Assembly (NCBI GenBank): GCA_004322215.1 | Contig: SCSM01000027.1 | Location: 124,001-188,000 of the forward strand | Reading direction: 5' to 3' | DNA length: 64,000 nucleotides | Source of the DNA: Bacteroidota bacterium | GTDB lineage: Bacteria > Bacteroidota > Ignavibacteria > Kapaibacteriales > UBA2268 | In this document: positions 49,679 to 58,456 of the stretch, in pieces | How the letters are laid out: the number at the start of each line of letters is the position of its first letter | Position numbering within the stretch: the first letter of the stretch is position 1 | Position numbers and translations under genes: made by a program | Notes under the pieces: model-generated | What the model saw: the letters and a program-made list of their open reading frames with translations, nothing else | Databases searched by the model: none | What the model was told of the DNA's origin: nothing

Positions 49679-52231
49679 TTAAAACAAATCATCCAACTCG
49701 TCCCCTGCATCAGGCATTTTACCATGCTTCTGCAAATACTGTTGAAGCAATTCGCTTTCACGCTTTGTGAACATAGGGTCAAGCTCGTAAATGAAATATG
49801 GATAATCTTTTTTTTCTTTTACCCACTCAAGCATAGTCTTCCTGATATTATCAGTACCTTTTATAATATCAACTTCTTTATCATTATTTAAAATCTGAAT
49901 TACACCTTCTGCTTCGGGTAATCCATCAATTATTTCCTTGTTGAAAGTAAGATATTTTTCCGGTGGCATAGGATTATGTCCCAAATGGAGCCGTAGGTCA
50001 CACTGAAGACATCTTGTAGATTCAACCAATGCTTCGACAGAAGTATAAGTTCTTTCATAAGGTTCGAAATTTTGAATTCTATATTCAGAAACATTCACCT
50101 TTGCTTCTGTTCTTTGCAGGGTATTGAAGCCATCATTTCTGCCTATGAACATATTATATTCTTTATTCAAACCGTCTTCGGTTTCGATAATACCATCGCC
50201 CCCGAGGTATAAGTCAATAGAACGGGCGGCTTTTCTTCCAGCCCCAACTGCCTCTATTACAGACTTTGGTCCATAGACAATATCACCGCCTGCATAAACT
50301 CCTTTTATACCTGTTTCGAGAGAATCTGAATTTGCTTTTATCAAACCTTTGTTTAATAATTTTGATAATTCAGTTTCATCGGAAATGTCTGCTTCCTGTC
50401 CAACACAAATAATTACCGAATCCGTAATTAATTTATCAGTAATTGATTCATCATAAACAGGAGAGAATTCTAGCTTCTCATCAAATACTCTCGTGCATTT
50501 CTTTAATATTATTCCGGTTTTATTTTCTGTATTGCAAATCGTTGAAATTCCCCAACCATTGAGAATTTTGATACCTTCTTCCTGTGCTTCTCTTATTTCA
50601 TCCTCGTATGCAGGCATTTCGTTGAATTGTTCGAGGCAGACAATAGTTACATCTTTTGCTTTCAATCTGACTGCACATCGTGCGGCATCGGTAGCCACAT
50701 TACCACCACCAATAACAACAACGGATTTCCCTTCAAAATAATCATCCGGTAAGCTTTTCTTTGCCAGTGAATTTAAAAACTCCACACCATAATTGACAGA
50801 AACATCATCGGATATTTGAATTGGCAATCGTCTGCTTTTTGATAGTCCGACACTTATAAATACAGAATCCGTGCCATTACCGAGCAATGCATCGAGTGTT
50901 ATATCTTTTCCAAATATTGTATTGGTTTTAACATTAATACCGGAACTTAAAATCCAATTTGTATCTCTATTTAACACATCTTCTGATAATCTGTATCGGG
51001 GAATACCATATCTTAGCATGCCACCTATTTCGCTTTCTTTTTCATAAAGGATAACATTATGTCCTTTCAGTGAAAGAAAATGTGCGGCTGAAAGACCGGC
51101 AGGACCTGCTCCTATTACTGTAACATTCTTCCCGGTGTTCTCTTTTAATTTTTTTGGAGGTTTCAATACACTGTTTGTCATGGCATAATCTTTAATCAAT
51201 CTTATGCTCATTGCATTTTTATTTGTATTAGGCACTGACAGCAAATCATTCTTCTTGCAGGCAGTTTCGCAAGGATGGAAGCATACCTTACCCAGAACCG
51301 AAGGAAGTGGAAGACTTGCTGAAATCACATCCGCAGCATCCTGTGGCTTTCCTTCCCGAACCAGCCGTACATACTGTGGAATATCAACTTCACCGGGACA
51401 ACTTGCTTTGCAGGGAACAAAATCTTTGTATTCCTTCAATCTTGGACTCACCTTATCCATAATTGCACCTGTCGGGCAAACCTCAACGCATGAGCCGCAG
51501 AACCGGCATGCCGCATTATCGAGTAAAGAACCATCAACAGTCCCTACAACTAATTTCCCATTGTTAATAACAGCGCCGAGAGCATATACTCCTTTTACCT
51601 GCTGGCAAACTCTTACACATCTGCCACATCCAATACATAAATTATAATCACGATTGAATAGCGGGTCTTCTGTAATTCTCGGTAAATTTCTGAACTGGTA
51701 TCTCGGTGTTTCAGGAGCTATTCCGACATAATCTGAAACTCTCTGAATTTCGCAATTGTTCAATAATGCACAACATCTTTCATTGAATACAACATTTCCG
51801 GGGCATACATCGGTCATCGGGATACATCCTTCTCTCTGGGCGCAGGTCAGGCAGGAATGAGGATGTGTTGCAAGTATTTTCGAAAGATTTTCTCTCCGTC
51901 TTGTTATGATTGATTCATTTTCCGTAATGATTTTCATTCCTTGCCGCACAGGTATTTTGCATGATGGTAACATTTCAGATTTATCTTCATCCATAACAAG
52001 ACAAACACCACAGCCCCTTATGGAATCAATCGTAGCTCCGGCATCATTCTCTATTTTATTTTCACCCTGGTAAATGAAAGGTGATAATTCGACGGTATTA
52101 AAATGCCCTAAATCGGGATGACTGCACAATACGGGAATATATATACCTACGGAAGCTGCTGCATCCAGTACAGTCATGCCTTCCGGGACATTAATCTCTA
52201 TATTGTTAATTGTTAAACTTATCTGATTCAT
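49679..52231 (-). CDS. BzdV-like fused iron-sulfur flavoprotein NAD(P) oxidoreductase
   Basis: This is an 850-residue multidomain protein. The order is a NuoG-type [2Fe-2S] domain (C36, C74, C77, C91), a His-Cys3 cluster region (H123, C127, C130, C136), two [4Fe-4S] motifs (C199-C209 and C242-C252), then a GltD/glutamate-synthase small-subunit-like part. That part has extra cysteines (274, 278, 317, 321, 325), FAD motif VIGAGPAGLS (372) and NAD(P) motif VVIGGGNVA (505). It lies directly after the ferredoxin gene of the bzd operon, where Azoarcus has bzdV, thought to reduce ferredoxin with NAD(P)H. The added N-terminal half recalls bifurcating hydrogenase and formate dehydrogenase subunits. 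Confidence 0.82.
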   Translation of the reverse strand: MNQISLTINNIEINVPEGMTVLDAAASVGIYIPVLCSHPDLGHFNTVELSPFIYQGENKIENDAGATIDSIRGCGVCLVMDEDKSEMLPSCKIPVRQGMKIITENESIITRRRENLSKILATHPHSCLTCAQREGCIPMTDVCPGNVVFNERCCALLNNCEIQRVSDYVGIAPETPRYQFRNLPRITEDPLFNRDYNLCIGCGRCVRVCQQVKGVYALGAVINNGKLVVGTVDGSLLDNAACRFCGSCVEVCPTGAIMDKVSPRLKEYKDFVPCKASCPGEVDIPQYVRLVREGKPQDAADVISASLPLPSVLGKVCFHPCETACKKNDLLSVPNTNKNAMSIRLIKDYAMTNSVLKPPKKLKENTGKNVTVIGAGPAGLSAAHFLSLKGHNVILYEKESEIGGMLRYGIPRYRLSEDVLNRDTNWILSSGINVKTNTIFGKDITLDALLGNGTDSVFISVGLSKSRRLPIQISDDVSVNYGVEFLNSLAKKSLPDDYFEGKSVVVIGGGNVATDAARCAVRLKAKDVTIVCLEQFNEMPAYEDEIREAQEEGIKILNGWGISTICNTENKTGIILKKCTRVFDEKLEFSPVYDESITDKLITDSVIICVGQEADISDETELSKLLNKGLIKANSDSLETGIKGVYAGGDIVYGPKSVIEAVGAGRKAARSIDLYLGGDGIIETEDGLNKEYNMFIGRNDGFNTLQRTEAKVNVSEYRIQNFEPYERTYTSVEALVESTRCLQCDLRLHLGHNPMPPEKYLTFNKEIIDGLPEAEGVIQILNNDKEVDIIKGTDNIRKTMLEWVKEKKDYPYFIYELDPMFTKRESELLQQYLQKHGKMPDAGDELDDLF

Positions 52232-52263
52232 AATTTATTACCAGCCTAACAACTTTCTAAATC

Positions 52264-52551
52264 TCACCACGAATGTACGATAGCATCCAGCTTGCAAGCC
52301 ATTATGCAGGGAATATTTTTCATATTCGCTTCCGGTTTGCAGGGTGAACAGGAATATTTAATTTTTTTCCTTTCAGATTCTTTAACTGCAGCCATTTTGT
52401 CATCAGCCATCGGGTCGAAATCATTATCCCTGATTTCAAGCACACCGGCAGGACAAACAGGCACACAATCGCCGCAACCATTGCATTTGTCGGTGTCAAT
52501 ACTAATGAAGTAATCACCCGAGCCATCTTTATATCCGAAATTTGCAATCAT
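52264..52551 (-). CDS. bzdM: 2[4Fe-4S] ferredoxin of the benzoyl-CoA reductase operon
   Basis: The 95-residue protein has a first cluster motif CNGCGDCVPVCP and a second, atypical CSPC-x11-CIMAC near the C-terminus, with an insertion of ~30 residues between them. It lies 15 bases after bzdQ and 32 before the BzdV-like gene, the bzdM position in Azoarcus. It should carry low-potential electrons from the BzdV-like protein or KorABCD to BzdNOPQ. Confidence 0.88.
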   Translation of the reverse strand: MIANFGYKDGSGDYFISIDTDKCNGCGDCVPVCPAGVLEIRDNDFDPMADDKMAAVKESERKKIKYSCSPCKPEANMKNIPCIMACKLDAIVHSW

Positions 52552-52566
52552 ACTTTTCCTTATTAA

Positions 52567-53433
52567 TTATTTTCTTTCTTTTTCAACGAGTGCTTTTGCA
52601 AATAATGCCGCACCCAAAGCACCTGCAATCTGCGAATCGTAGTTTGTCTGCAAAGTTTCAATTCCAAGTTCTTTGAGCAGTCTTCTTACAACACCCGAAT
52701 TTTTTGCAATGCCGCCTGTAATAACAAAATCTTTTTCAACTCCGATTCTGTCGAGTAAAGTTACAACTCTGTGAGCCATCGCTGAACAATAGGCAGCAAT
52801 AACCTTATTCTTGGGCCAACCTTCTCTCAGCAATCCGGTAGCTTCTGTTTTTGCGAACACGACACAAGTGCTGCTGACAGGTGGAGGTTCCTCCTCGACA
52901 CCAAAAGATAAATCACCGATTTCTTCAATCGGAACAGATAATAAATCAGCAAAAACTTCCATGCCTCTGCCGGTTCCGGCAGCGCATTTATCATTCATCA
53001 GAAAATTAGCAACTTTTCCTTTTTCATCACAGCGGATTGCCTTGCAGTCCTGTCCGCCCATATCGAGAATTGTTCTTACCGAGCCGCCATACATCAGGTT
53101 TGCTCCTCTTGCGTGGCAGGCAATTTCTGTTATTGTTTTATTGGCAAACGGAACATTTACTCTGCCATAACCTGTTCCGATTACATAGTGTATATTCTCA
53201 AGTTTCATTCCTGAGCCATCCAGAGCCCAGTTCATTGCATTGACTGCACTCTGCGGGCTGTCGGAGCCGGTTCTCATGCTTGAATAAGCATATAATTCTC
53301 CATCGACAAGGATCACTGCCTGTGAGCTCACAGAGCCGACATCAACGCCACTGCTGATAATTGAACCGCCCTTCCAGTCAATATTTTCATTCTTCCAGTT
53401 ATATTCTTTCCAACGCCAGAACTCCTGTGCCAT
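52567..53433 (-). CDS. bzdQ: benzoyl-CoA reductase ATPase subunit (BzdQ/BcrD type)
   Basis: The 288-residue ASKHA ATPase has an N-terminal extension typical of BzdQ/BcrD (FWRWKEYNWK), nucleotide motifs SSGVDVGSVSSQAVIL and GTGYGR, TILDMGGQD, and the two cluster-binding cysteines in NDKCAAGTGRG and STCVVFAKTEA. With BzdP it forms the ATP-driven electron-activation module, one [4Fe-4S] cluster at their interface, in the cytoplasmic reductase. Confidence 0.93.
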   Translation of the reverse strand: MAQEFWRWKEYNWKNENIDWKGGSIISSGVDVGSVSSQAVILVDGELYAYSSMRTGSDSPQSAVNAMNWALDGSGMKLENIHYVIGTGYGRVNVPFANKTITEIACHARGANLMYGGSVRTILDMGGQDCKAIRCDEKGKVANFLMNDKCAAGTGRGMEVFADLLSVPIEEIGDLSFGVEEEPPPVSSTCVVFAKTEATGLLREGWPKNKVIAAYCSAMAHRVVTLLDRIGVEKDFVITGGIAKNSGVVRRLLKELGIETLQTNYDSQIAGALGAALFAKALVEKERK

Positions 53434-53457
53434 TTACTTCTCCATTTATATTATTAA

Positions 53458-53500
53458 TATTTTCATTATTCACTGTTAGTTATTCATTATTCACTAATAA
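53458..53500 (-). repeat. GTGAATAATG-type repeat at the bzdP 3' end
   Basis: Read on the minus strand, AGTGAATAATGAATAACTAA then CAGTGAATAATGAAAATATT. The stop codon of bzdP lies inside it. It is related to the repeats at 24172 and 25595. Confidence 0.5.
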
Positions 53501-54248
53501 GAGCTGCCCCGTAAGCCGAGATATATTCAGGATTATCGGGTATTATTATTTCGGATTCGAGTGCTTTTTTCAATGATTGCACAAAGCCGATATTTTTCGC
53601 CATTCCACCAATTAACTCAATATCCTTTTCAAAGCCGACTTTTCTTGCCATCGAAGTTATACGGGATGCAACTGCATCATTCACTGCTTTTGCAATATCT
53701 TTCTTTTCAGTTTTTGCGTGAAGAAGCGATACAACTTCCGATTCTGCAAATACTGCACACTGTGCATTTAATGGAATTTCCTTATCGGATTGCAGTGATA
53801 TAGAACCGAAATCTTCAACGGGAATTTCCAATGCCCTCGACATTGCTTCGATAAAAGCCCCTGCACCGGCTGCACATTTTTCGTTCAGAGCAAAATCTAT
53901 AATCTTTCCATCGGCATCGCATCTTATTGTTCTGCCTTCTTCGGCACCTACGTCAATCACACATCTTACCGAAGGGAGCAATGCTGCTGCACCTTTTGAT
54001 GCCGCTGTTACTTCAGTTACACTTTTATTTGCAAAATCTGCGGCTTTTCTTCCGCTTCCGGTTGATGTTATTGAATTAATCTGTTCCGGCGTTATTCCGG
54101 CTTGCTTTACAACATCATCAAAAAGTTGCTTTGTAGTTATTTGCGTTTCAAAACCGGCAAGAGTCAGCCCCTTTGCAAGAATTTCACCATCCTTCAAAAC
54201 AACGATTTTTATATTTTTTGCACCTACATCTATTCCTACATTTATCAT
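53487..54248 (-). CDS. bzdP: benzoyl-CoA reductase ATPase subunit (BzdP type)
   Basis: The 253-residue ASKHA ATPase has GIDVGAKNIKIVVL, STGSGRKAADFANK, VIDVGAEEGRTI, and cluster cysteines in NEKCAAGAGAF and NAQCAVFAESEV. Its short length assigns the enzyme to the Bzd (Azoarcus) subtype, since BcrA/BadF of the Bcr subtype are ~430 residues. The last residues and stop codon fall within a dispersed GTGAATAATG repeat. It pairs with BzdQ. Confidence 0.92.
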   Translation of the reverse strand: MINVGIDVGAKNIKIVVLKDGEILAKGLTLAGFETQITTKQLFDDVVKQAGITPEQINSITSTGSGRKAADFANKSVTEVTAASKGAAALLPSVRCVIDVGAEEGRTIRCDADGKIIDFALNEKCAAGAGAFIEAMSRALEIPVEDFGSISLQSDKEIPLNAQCAVFAESEVVSLLHAKTEKKDIAKAVNDAVASRITSMARKVGFEKDIELIGGMAKNIGFVQSLKKALESEIIIPDNPEYISAYGAALISE

Positions 54249-54275
54249 ATATACCTCATAAATTTTATTATACTT

Positions 54276-55586
54276 TTAATGAATTTGGTTCATACCTAAG
54301 GTTTCCATAAAAGAATCTATTCTGCCCATAGTTTTTGCTTCGTCGAATTCTCTCTCGTCACCCATATTTCCTTCAAAAGTCATTACCGGGTAACCGGCAT
54401 CAATCAGTGCTAAACGGTTTTCTGCAATACCAAGCGAAAGACCTTCGCAGCCACGGTTGTAGTGGAGCATTATTCCGTCGAGCTTCCATTCCTTAGCAAT
54501 TCTAATCATCATATCACTCTTGATATGCGGTGAATAGAAATGCTGCCACTCGGGTTTGCTCAGATTCCAGTCTGCAAGTATTCTCAAAGCCTGGTCACGG
54601 GTTTCAATCTTTATTCCATTCTGTTGAGGAGTTGTTCTTGGTCCCCAGGTGCCATCGGGTTTATCTTCCCAAACACCAATCAATCCGAATGTATAAAGTG
54701 AGCCGATTGAAACTGCCCCGAAATTTTCGAGGTACCTGAATACATTCAGAAATCCCCAGGGTGGTTGTGTGTCGGACATCAATCTGCACCTTTCGTGGGC
54801 TGTTGCTGCTATTTGGTTTTCTGCCCTGTATTTGACCTCATCACGCAATTCCTCGTAAAAGTCGGCAGTGGTTTTAGCATGTTTCTCCAATGTTCCGAGA
54901 ACGTAAAGCGAGTACATGGATTTTTCATCGAGTGGTGCAGGAATACCTTTGTTCAACCGGCAAACTTCAGCCCAGACTGAAGTCGCTCTGCACTCGTTAT
55001 TCACGGCCTCAATCAACAAATCATCATTGTATCTTCTGCCTGTAACTTTCTCGAGCCATTCAATTCCCTCATGCATTTGACTGACTAAATAATCAATCCT
55101 GCTTTCTGTTACGTCCTGATAGGGACCGACAGCTACATCAATGCTGTAAGTAGGGACACCTCCACCTTCGAGTTCATTTGCGACCTGGTACCATTTGGCA
55201 TGACTGCAGCATATATGGTCCTGCCACATAAAATCGGGCTTTGGAAATTTACCGCCGTATAAAAATTCATCGAGAATTATAGAACCCCAATAGGTACGCA
55301 TATAGGAACATAAATCCCTTGCATAACCTTTCTTTTCCGTTGCTTCGAGACAACGCAAAGAAAATTCTTTATTGAATGCAATTCCAGCGGCATAAGGTTC
55401 TCCGGTAATCGGGAAGATGTCGTTTCCCAATCCGGCAGGTATGGCGCCGAAGCTCCACGCACCGCCAGCCCAGCGAAGTCCTCCATTATCGTGGGCATTT
55501 GCATATCTTTTATAAAAATTCGCTCTTAGCTCTTTTGCTTTATTCCAGCATTTCAATTGTTCGGTTTTATATGTTGGTATTGCCAT
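54276..55586 (-). CDS. bzdO: benzoyl-CoA reductase catalytic subunit (BzdO/BcrB type)
   Basis: The start is the ATG at 55586, where AAGGAG stands six bases upstream; an in-frame ATG at 55601 would overlap that site. The product has 436 residues. Blocks of the subunit are [50 protein letters not shown] and [14 protein letters not shown], which carry the cluster-ligand cysteines. Together with BzdN it holds the active-site [4Fe-4S] clusters and binds benzoyl-CoA, which it reduces to cyclohexa-1,5-diene-1-carbonyl-CoA with two electrons and ATP. It follows bzdN almost directly. Confidence 0.94.
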   Translation of the reverse strand: MAIPTYKTEQLKCWNKAKELRANFYKRYANAHDNGGLRWAGGAWSFGAIPAGLGNDIFPITGEPYAAGIAFNKEFSLRCLEATEKKGYARDLCSYMRTYWGSIILDEFLYGGKFPKPDFMWQDHICCSHAKWYQVANELEGGGVPTYSIDVAVGPYQDVTESRIDYLVSQMHEGIEWLEKVTGRRYNDDLLIEAVNNECRATSVWAEVCRLNKGIPAPLDEKSMYSLYVLGTLEKHAKTTADFYEELRDEVKYRAENQIAATAHERCRLMSDTQPPWGFLNVFRYLENFGAVSIGSLYTFGLIGVWEDKPDGTWGPRTTPQQNGIKIETRDQALRILADWNLSKPEWQHFYSPHIKSDMMIRIAKEWKLDGIMLHYNRGCEGLSLGIAENRLALIDAGYPVMTFEGNMGDEREFDEAKTMGRIDSFMETLGMNQIH

Positions 55587-55601
55587 TATTTTCTCCTTCA
55601 T

Positions 55602-56732
55602 TTAAAATAAATCTTCTTCCTGGAGCATTTCCAGAAATGCCTCAACGCGTATCTTGAACTGCCCTATAGGAACCGTCACGTCAAATTCCAGGAACAATGT
55701 TTTTATGTCATTTTCATTGAATGTTTTAATTATAGCCGGAATATCGAGTTCGTGAGGGTCACAGAATTTTTGCTGAATTACTATAGCACCCTTTGCATCG
55801 AAATCCTTCGCAAGTTTTAACAAATGCGGAATCCTGTTCCTTTCAATCCAGTCCTTGCTCGGACAGGCAGGACGCTCAATATACCGTTTAGCTATTGATT
55901 CAAGCAAATCTCCCCTGTTAACATTTACGTTATTCCAGAAGTATCTTGTACCTACACAATGGTCGTCAATCACAACCGTTCCGCCAACAGATTCCACCAT
56001 GCGGACAAAAGGAATGTCGTCATCTTCACTGCCAAGTATCATTAAACGGGTTCCTTTATTGACAGAATTGATAGCTCCTCCTTCAAGCTGCTCGACAAGA
56101 CTTTTCAGCAATGGTGAATGTTCTCTTTTGTCAACCATCTGCTGAGACATGGCAACCTGCATTGCTTCTTCACCTGATACAGGAGGTGTATCATTTTTTC
56201 TGAACGAATAAAGTTTATGCATCAAACTTCTGTTTTCGTTCATTATTTCTATCCCTTTTTTCAAATCATCGTTAGTTATTTCCCTGCCTGTCCATTTTTC
56301 AACCGCACTTTTGAATTGCTTTAATTCTGCAGTCAGATATGGCACTGCATGCTTGCTTTGTACATTATTAGGCATGGGAAGATAATATGAGAAACTTTGT
56401 GGAATATGCTTCACCCAGCTTGTGTATGCCTGTCGTATATGAAGACAGGATTGCGAAATCATCACTCCGTCCAGATAATCATATCTTCCTTTCAAACCCT
56501 GTGCAAGACAATCCCTGCAGAACGGACAAAACATTCCGAATATATGTGGTTCAGTTACATCCTGTGGTTCGTGGCTCCCTAAAATCCTTATAGGAAGAAT
56601 ATCGGCAGCATACAAAATCTCTTCAGGTACATAAGTGCAGAAGTATCCTAAAACTTTTCCTCCTGTTTTTTCCTTCCAATTTTTAGCGTATGCGTGTCTG
56701 TTTTCTTCCCAATCCCGAAACTGAGAAATCAT
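55602..56732 (-). CDS. bzdN: benzoyl-CoA reductase catalytic subunit (BzdN/BcrC type)
   Basis: The 376-residue protein has GYFCTYVPEEILYAADILPI, MFCPFCRDCLAQG, GVMISQSCLHIRQAY, IDDHCVGTRYFW and QQKFCDPHELD with the conserved cysteines of BcrC/BzdN. It is the partner of BzdO in the catalytic half of the reductase and comes first in bzdNOPQM, as in Azoarcus. The ATG has GGAGAT upstream. The 260-bp region before it (56733-56992) contains an AT-rich repeat and may hold its own promoter. Confidence 0.94.
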   Translation of the reverse strand: MISQFRDWEENRHAYAKNWKEKTGGKVLGYFCTYVPEEILYAADILPIRILGSHEPQDVTEPHIFGMFCPFCRDCLAQGLKGRYDYLDGVMISQSCLHIRQAYTSWVKHIPQSFSYYLPMPNNVQSKHAVPYLTAELKQFKSAVEKWTGREITNDDLKKGIEIMNENRSLMHKLYSFRKNDTPPVSGEEAMQVAMSQQMVDKREHSPLLKSLVEQLEGGAINSVNKGTRLMILGSEDDDIPFVRMVESVGGTVVIDDHCVGTRYFWNNVNVNRGDLLESIAKRYIERPACPSKDWIERNRIPHLLKLAKDFDAKGAIVIQQKFCDPHELDIPAIIKTFNENDIKTLFLEFDVTVPIGQFKIRVEAFLEMLQEEDLF

Positions 56733-56845
56733 GAAATCTCCTTTCCAAAAAATATATAGCAGTTATTGAACTATTCTTACTTTAATTATTCAAATTCAAT
56801 TTATATCCGGGTTATGAGAGTTTACGTAATTAGTATGATATATAA

Positions 56846-56886
56846 AATTTATAATTTTCAATTTTCAATAAATTTTAAATGTTCAA
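56846..56886. repeat. AT-rich dispersed repeat upstream of bzdN
   Basis: ATTTATAATTTTCAATTTTC continues into AATAAATTTTAAATGTTCAA, the same family as at 33912 and 49499. Confidence 0.45.
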
Positions 56887-56992
56887 TGTAAAATATTTAA
56901 TAAATATTATTATCTCTTTCCTGTTTAAAATTAATTTAAAATCGGTCATTGAAAATTTACCTCTAACATAAACAATCATTTTGTATCATATT

Positions 56993-58183
56993 TTATAATT
57001 CTCTCTTAATAACTGTTGCAATACTAACACCTCCACCGCCGCATATAGCTGCAATGCCGAAGGTCTTATCCAATCTTTTTAATGCATGATATAGCGTAAC
57101 AATAATCCTTGCTCCGCTTATACCTGTCGGATGACCAAGAGCAATAGCACCACCATGTACATTCAACTTTGTCCTATCCCATTTCAGTTCTCTTTCATTT
57201 GCCAGAACCTGAATGGCAAATGCTTCATTCACTTCAATTAAATCCATATCATCGAGATTCATTTTTGCATTTTTCAATGCTGCGGGAATCGAAAATGCAG
57301 GTCCCTCTCCCATTACTGATGGAGCCACAGCTATCTGTCCATACGATACAATCGAGAACAATGGCTTTGCTCCTATTTCTTCAGCATGTTTCCTGTGAGT
57401 GATTACCAGGGCAGTTGAACCGTCGCTCAGTCCACATGAATTACCGGCAGAGACTGTCCCGTCCTTACGAAATGCAGGTGGTATCTTTGCCATTTTTCCT
57501 TTATCTATTTCATATCTAATCGTTTCATCTTTGTCGAATATTACAGGAGGGTTTTTACCAATGGCTGGTATTTCGACATGTGTAATCTCATCATTGAACC
57601 AGCCGTTCTTTTGAGCTGCAGCGGCTTTCAGGTGACTGCTTACTGCAAATTCATCCTGCTCTTCTCTCGGAATTTTATATTTGTCGTAAAGGTTTTCAGC
57701 GGTTTCGCCCATTCCCTGCCCGATAAGCGGGTCAATGCTGTCGCTCCAACCGTCTTCGAGAGTTTTGTTACCCATCTTGAAGCCGTCCCATCTGGCTCCT
57801 TTTAATAAATAAGGTATTGTACTCATGCTGTCGAATCCGCCGATGAGAACCGTATCAGCTTCACCAAGACGGATTGCCTGGGAAGCAAAAACCAAAGCTT
57901 TCATACCAGACGGGCAAGCCATATTGAGTGTAACTACCGGAACAGAAATATCCACTCCTCCACGAACGGATGCAGACCTTGCGGGATTCGGACCATTACC
58001 TGCCTGGCGGCAGCTTCCGAGGATTACTTCGTCAATTTGATTACCTTTTAGATTTGCGCGGCTCAGCGCTTCACGAATTGATACTGCACCCAAATCATAA
58101 GATGCAATAGATTTCAAACTACCGCCGAATTTTCCCATCGGCGTTCTCACTGCCGAAACGGCAACGATGTCATTAAGTTCCAT
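56993..58183 (-). CDS. acetyl-CoA C-acetyltransferase (thiolase)
   Basis: The 396-residue classic thiolase has nucleophile Cys in NMACPSGMKALVF (~89), NEAFAIQVLAN, HGGAIALGHPTGISGAR with catalytic His, and CGGGGVSIA with the second Cys. It splits acetoacetyl-CoA or another 3-oxoacyl-CoA with CoA, or condenses two acetyl-CoA. In the bzd operon it probably serves the last step from glutaryl/crotonyl-CoA to acetyl-CoA. It is distinct from the divergent thiolase at 31391. Confidence 0.93.
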   Translation of the reverse strand: MELNDIVAVSAVRTPMGKFGGSLKSIASYDLGAVSIREALSRANLKGNQIDEVILGSCRQAGNGPNPARSASVRGGVDISVPVVTLNMACPSGMKALVFASQAIRLGEADTVLIGGFDSMSTIPYLLKGARWDGFKMGNKTLEDGWSDSIDPLIGQGMGETAENLYDKYKIPREEQDEFAVSSHLKAAAAQKNGWFNDEITHVEIPAIGKNPPVIFDKDETIRYEIDKGKMAKIPPAFRKDGTVSAGNSCGLSDGSTALVITHRKHAEEIGAKPLFSIVSYGQIAVAPSVMGEGPAFSIPAALKNAKMNLDDMDLIEVNEAFAIQVLANERELKWDRTKLNVHGGAIALGHPTGISGARIIVTLYHALKRLDKTFGIAAICGGGGVSIATVIKREL

Positions 58184-58247
58184 GGTGTCCTTTCTATAAA
58201 GTAAACTCTTTATAGATTTGGAATTGCTATCCGATATGCCATGCTCT

Positions 58248-58265
58248 GTTTGTAAGATTACAAAC
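58248..58265. promoter_or_regulatory. perfect inverted repeat upstream of the thiolase-bzd genes
   Basis: GTTTGTAA-GA-TTACAAAC, an 8-bp perfect dyad, 65 bases upstream of the thiolase ATG in the 273-bp gap 58184-58456. It could be an operator for the bzd genes or a dispersed palindrome. Confidence 0.4.
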
Positions 58266-58456
58266 TCATTAAATCAAAGTTTATATTAAACTTCAACTTC
58301 TATTACATCCAATTGAAATGATATTTCCTTCTAAACAACCTCTGTTATATATTATGAAATATATTTTTTTATAAATGGATGCCAAAATTTTCCTCACTTA
58401 CGTTCGGCTTTTTTCAGCATGGTATATTTTCATGGGAATTTATCCCAAATCTATAT

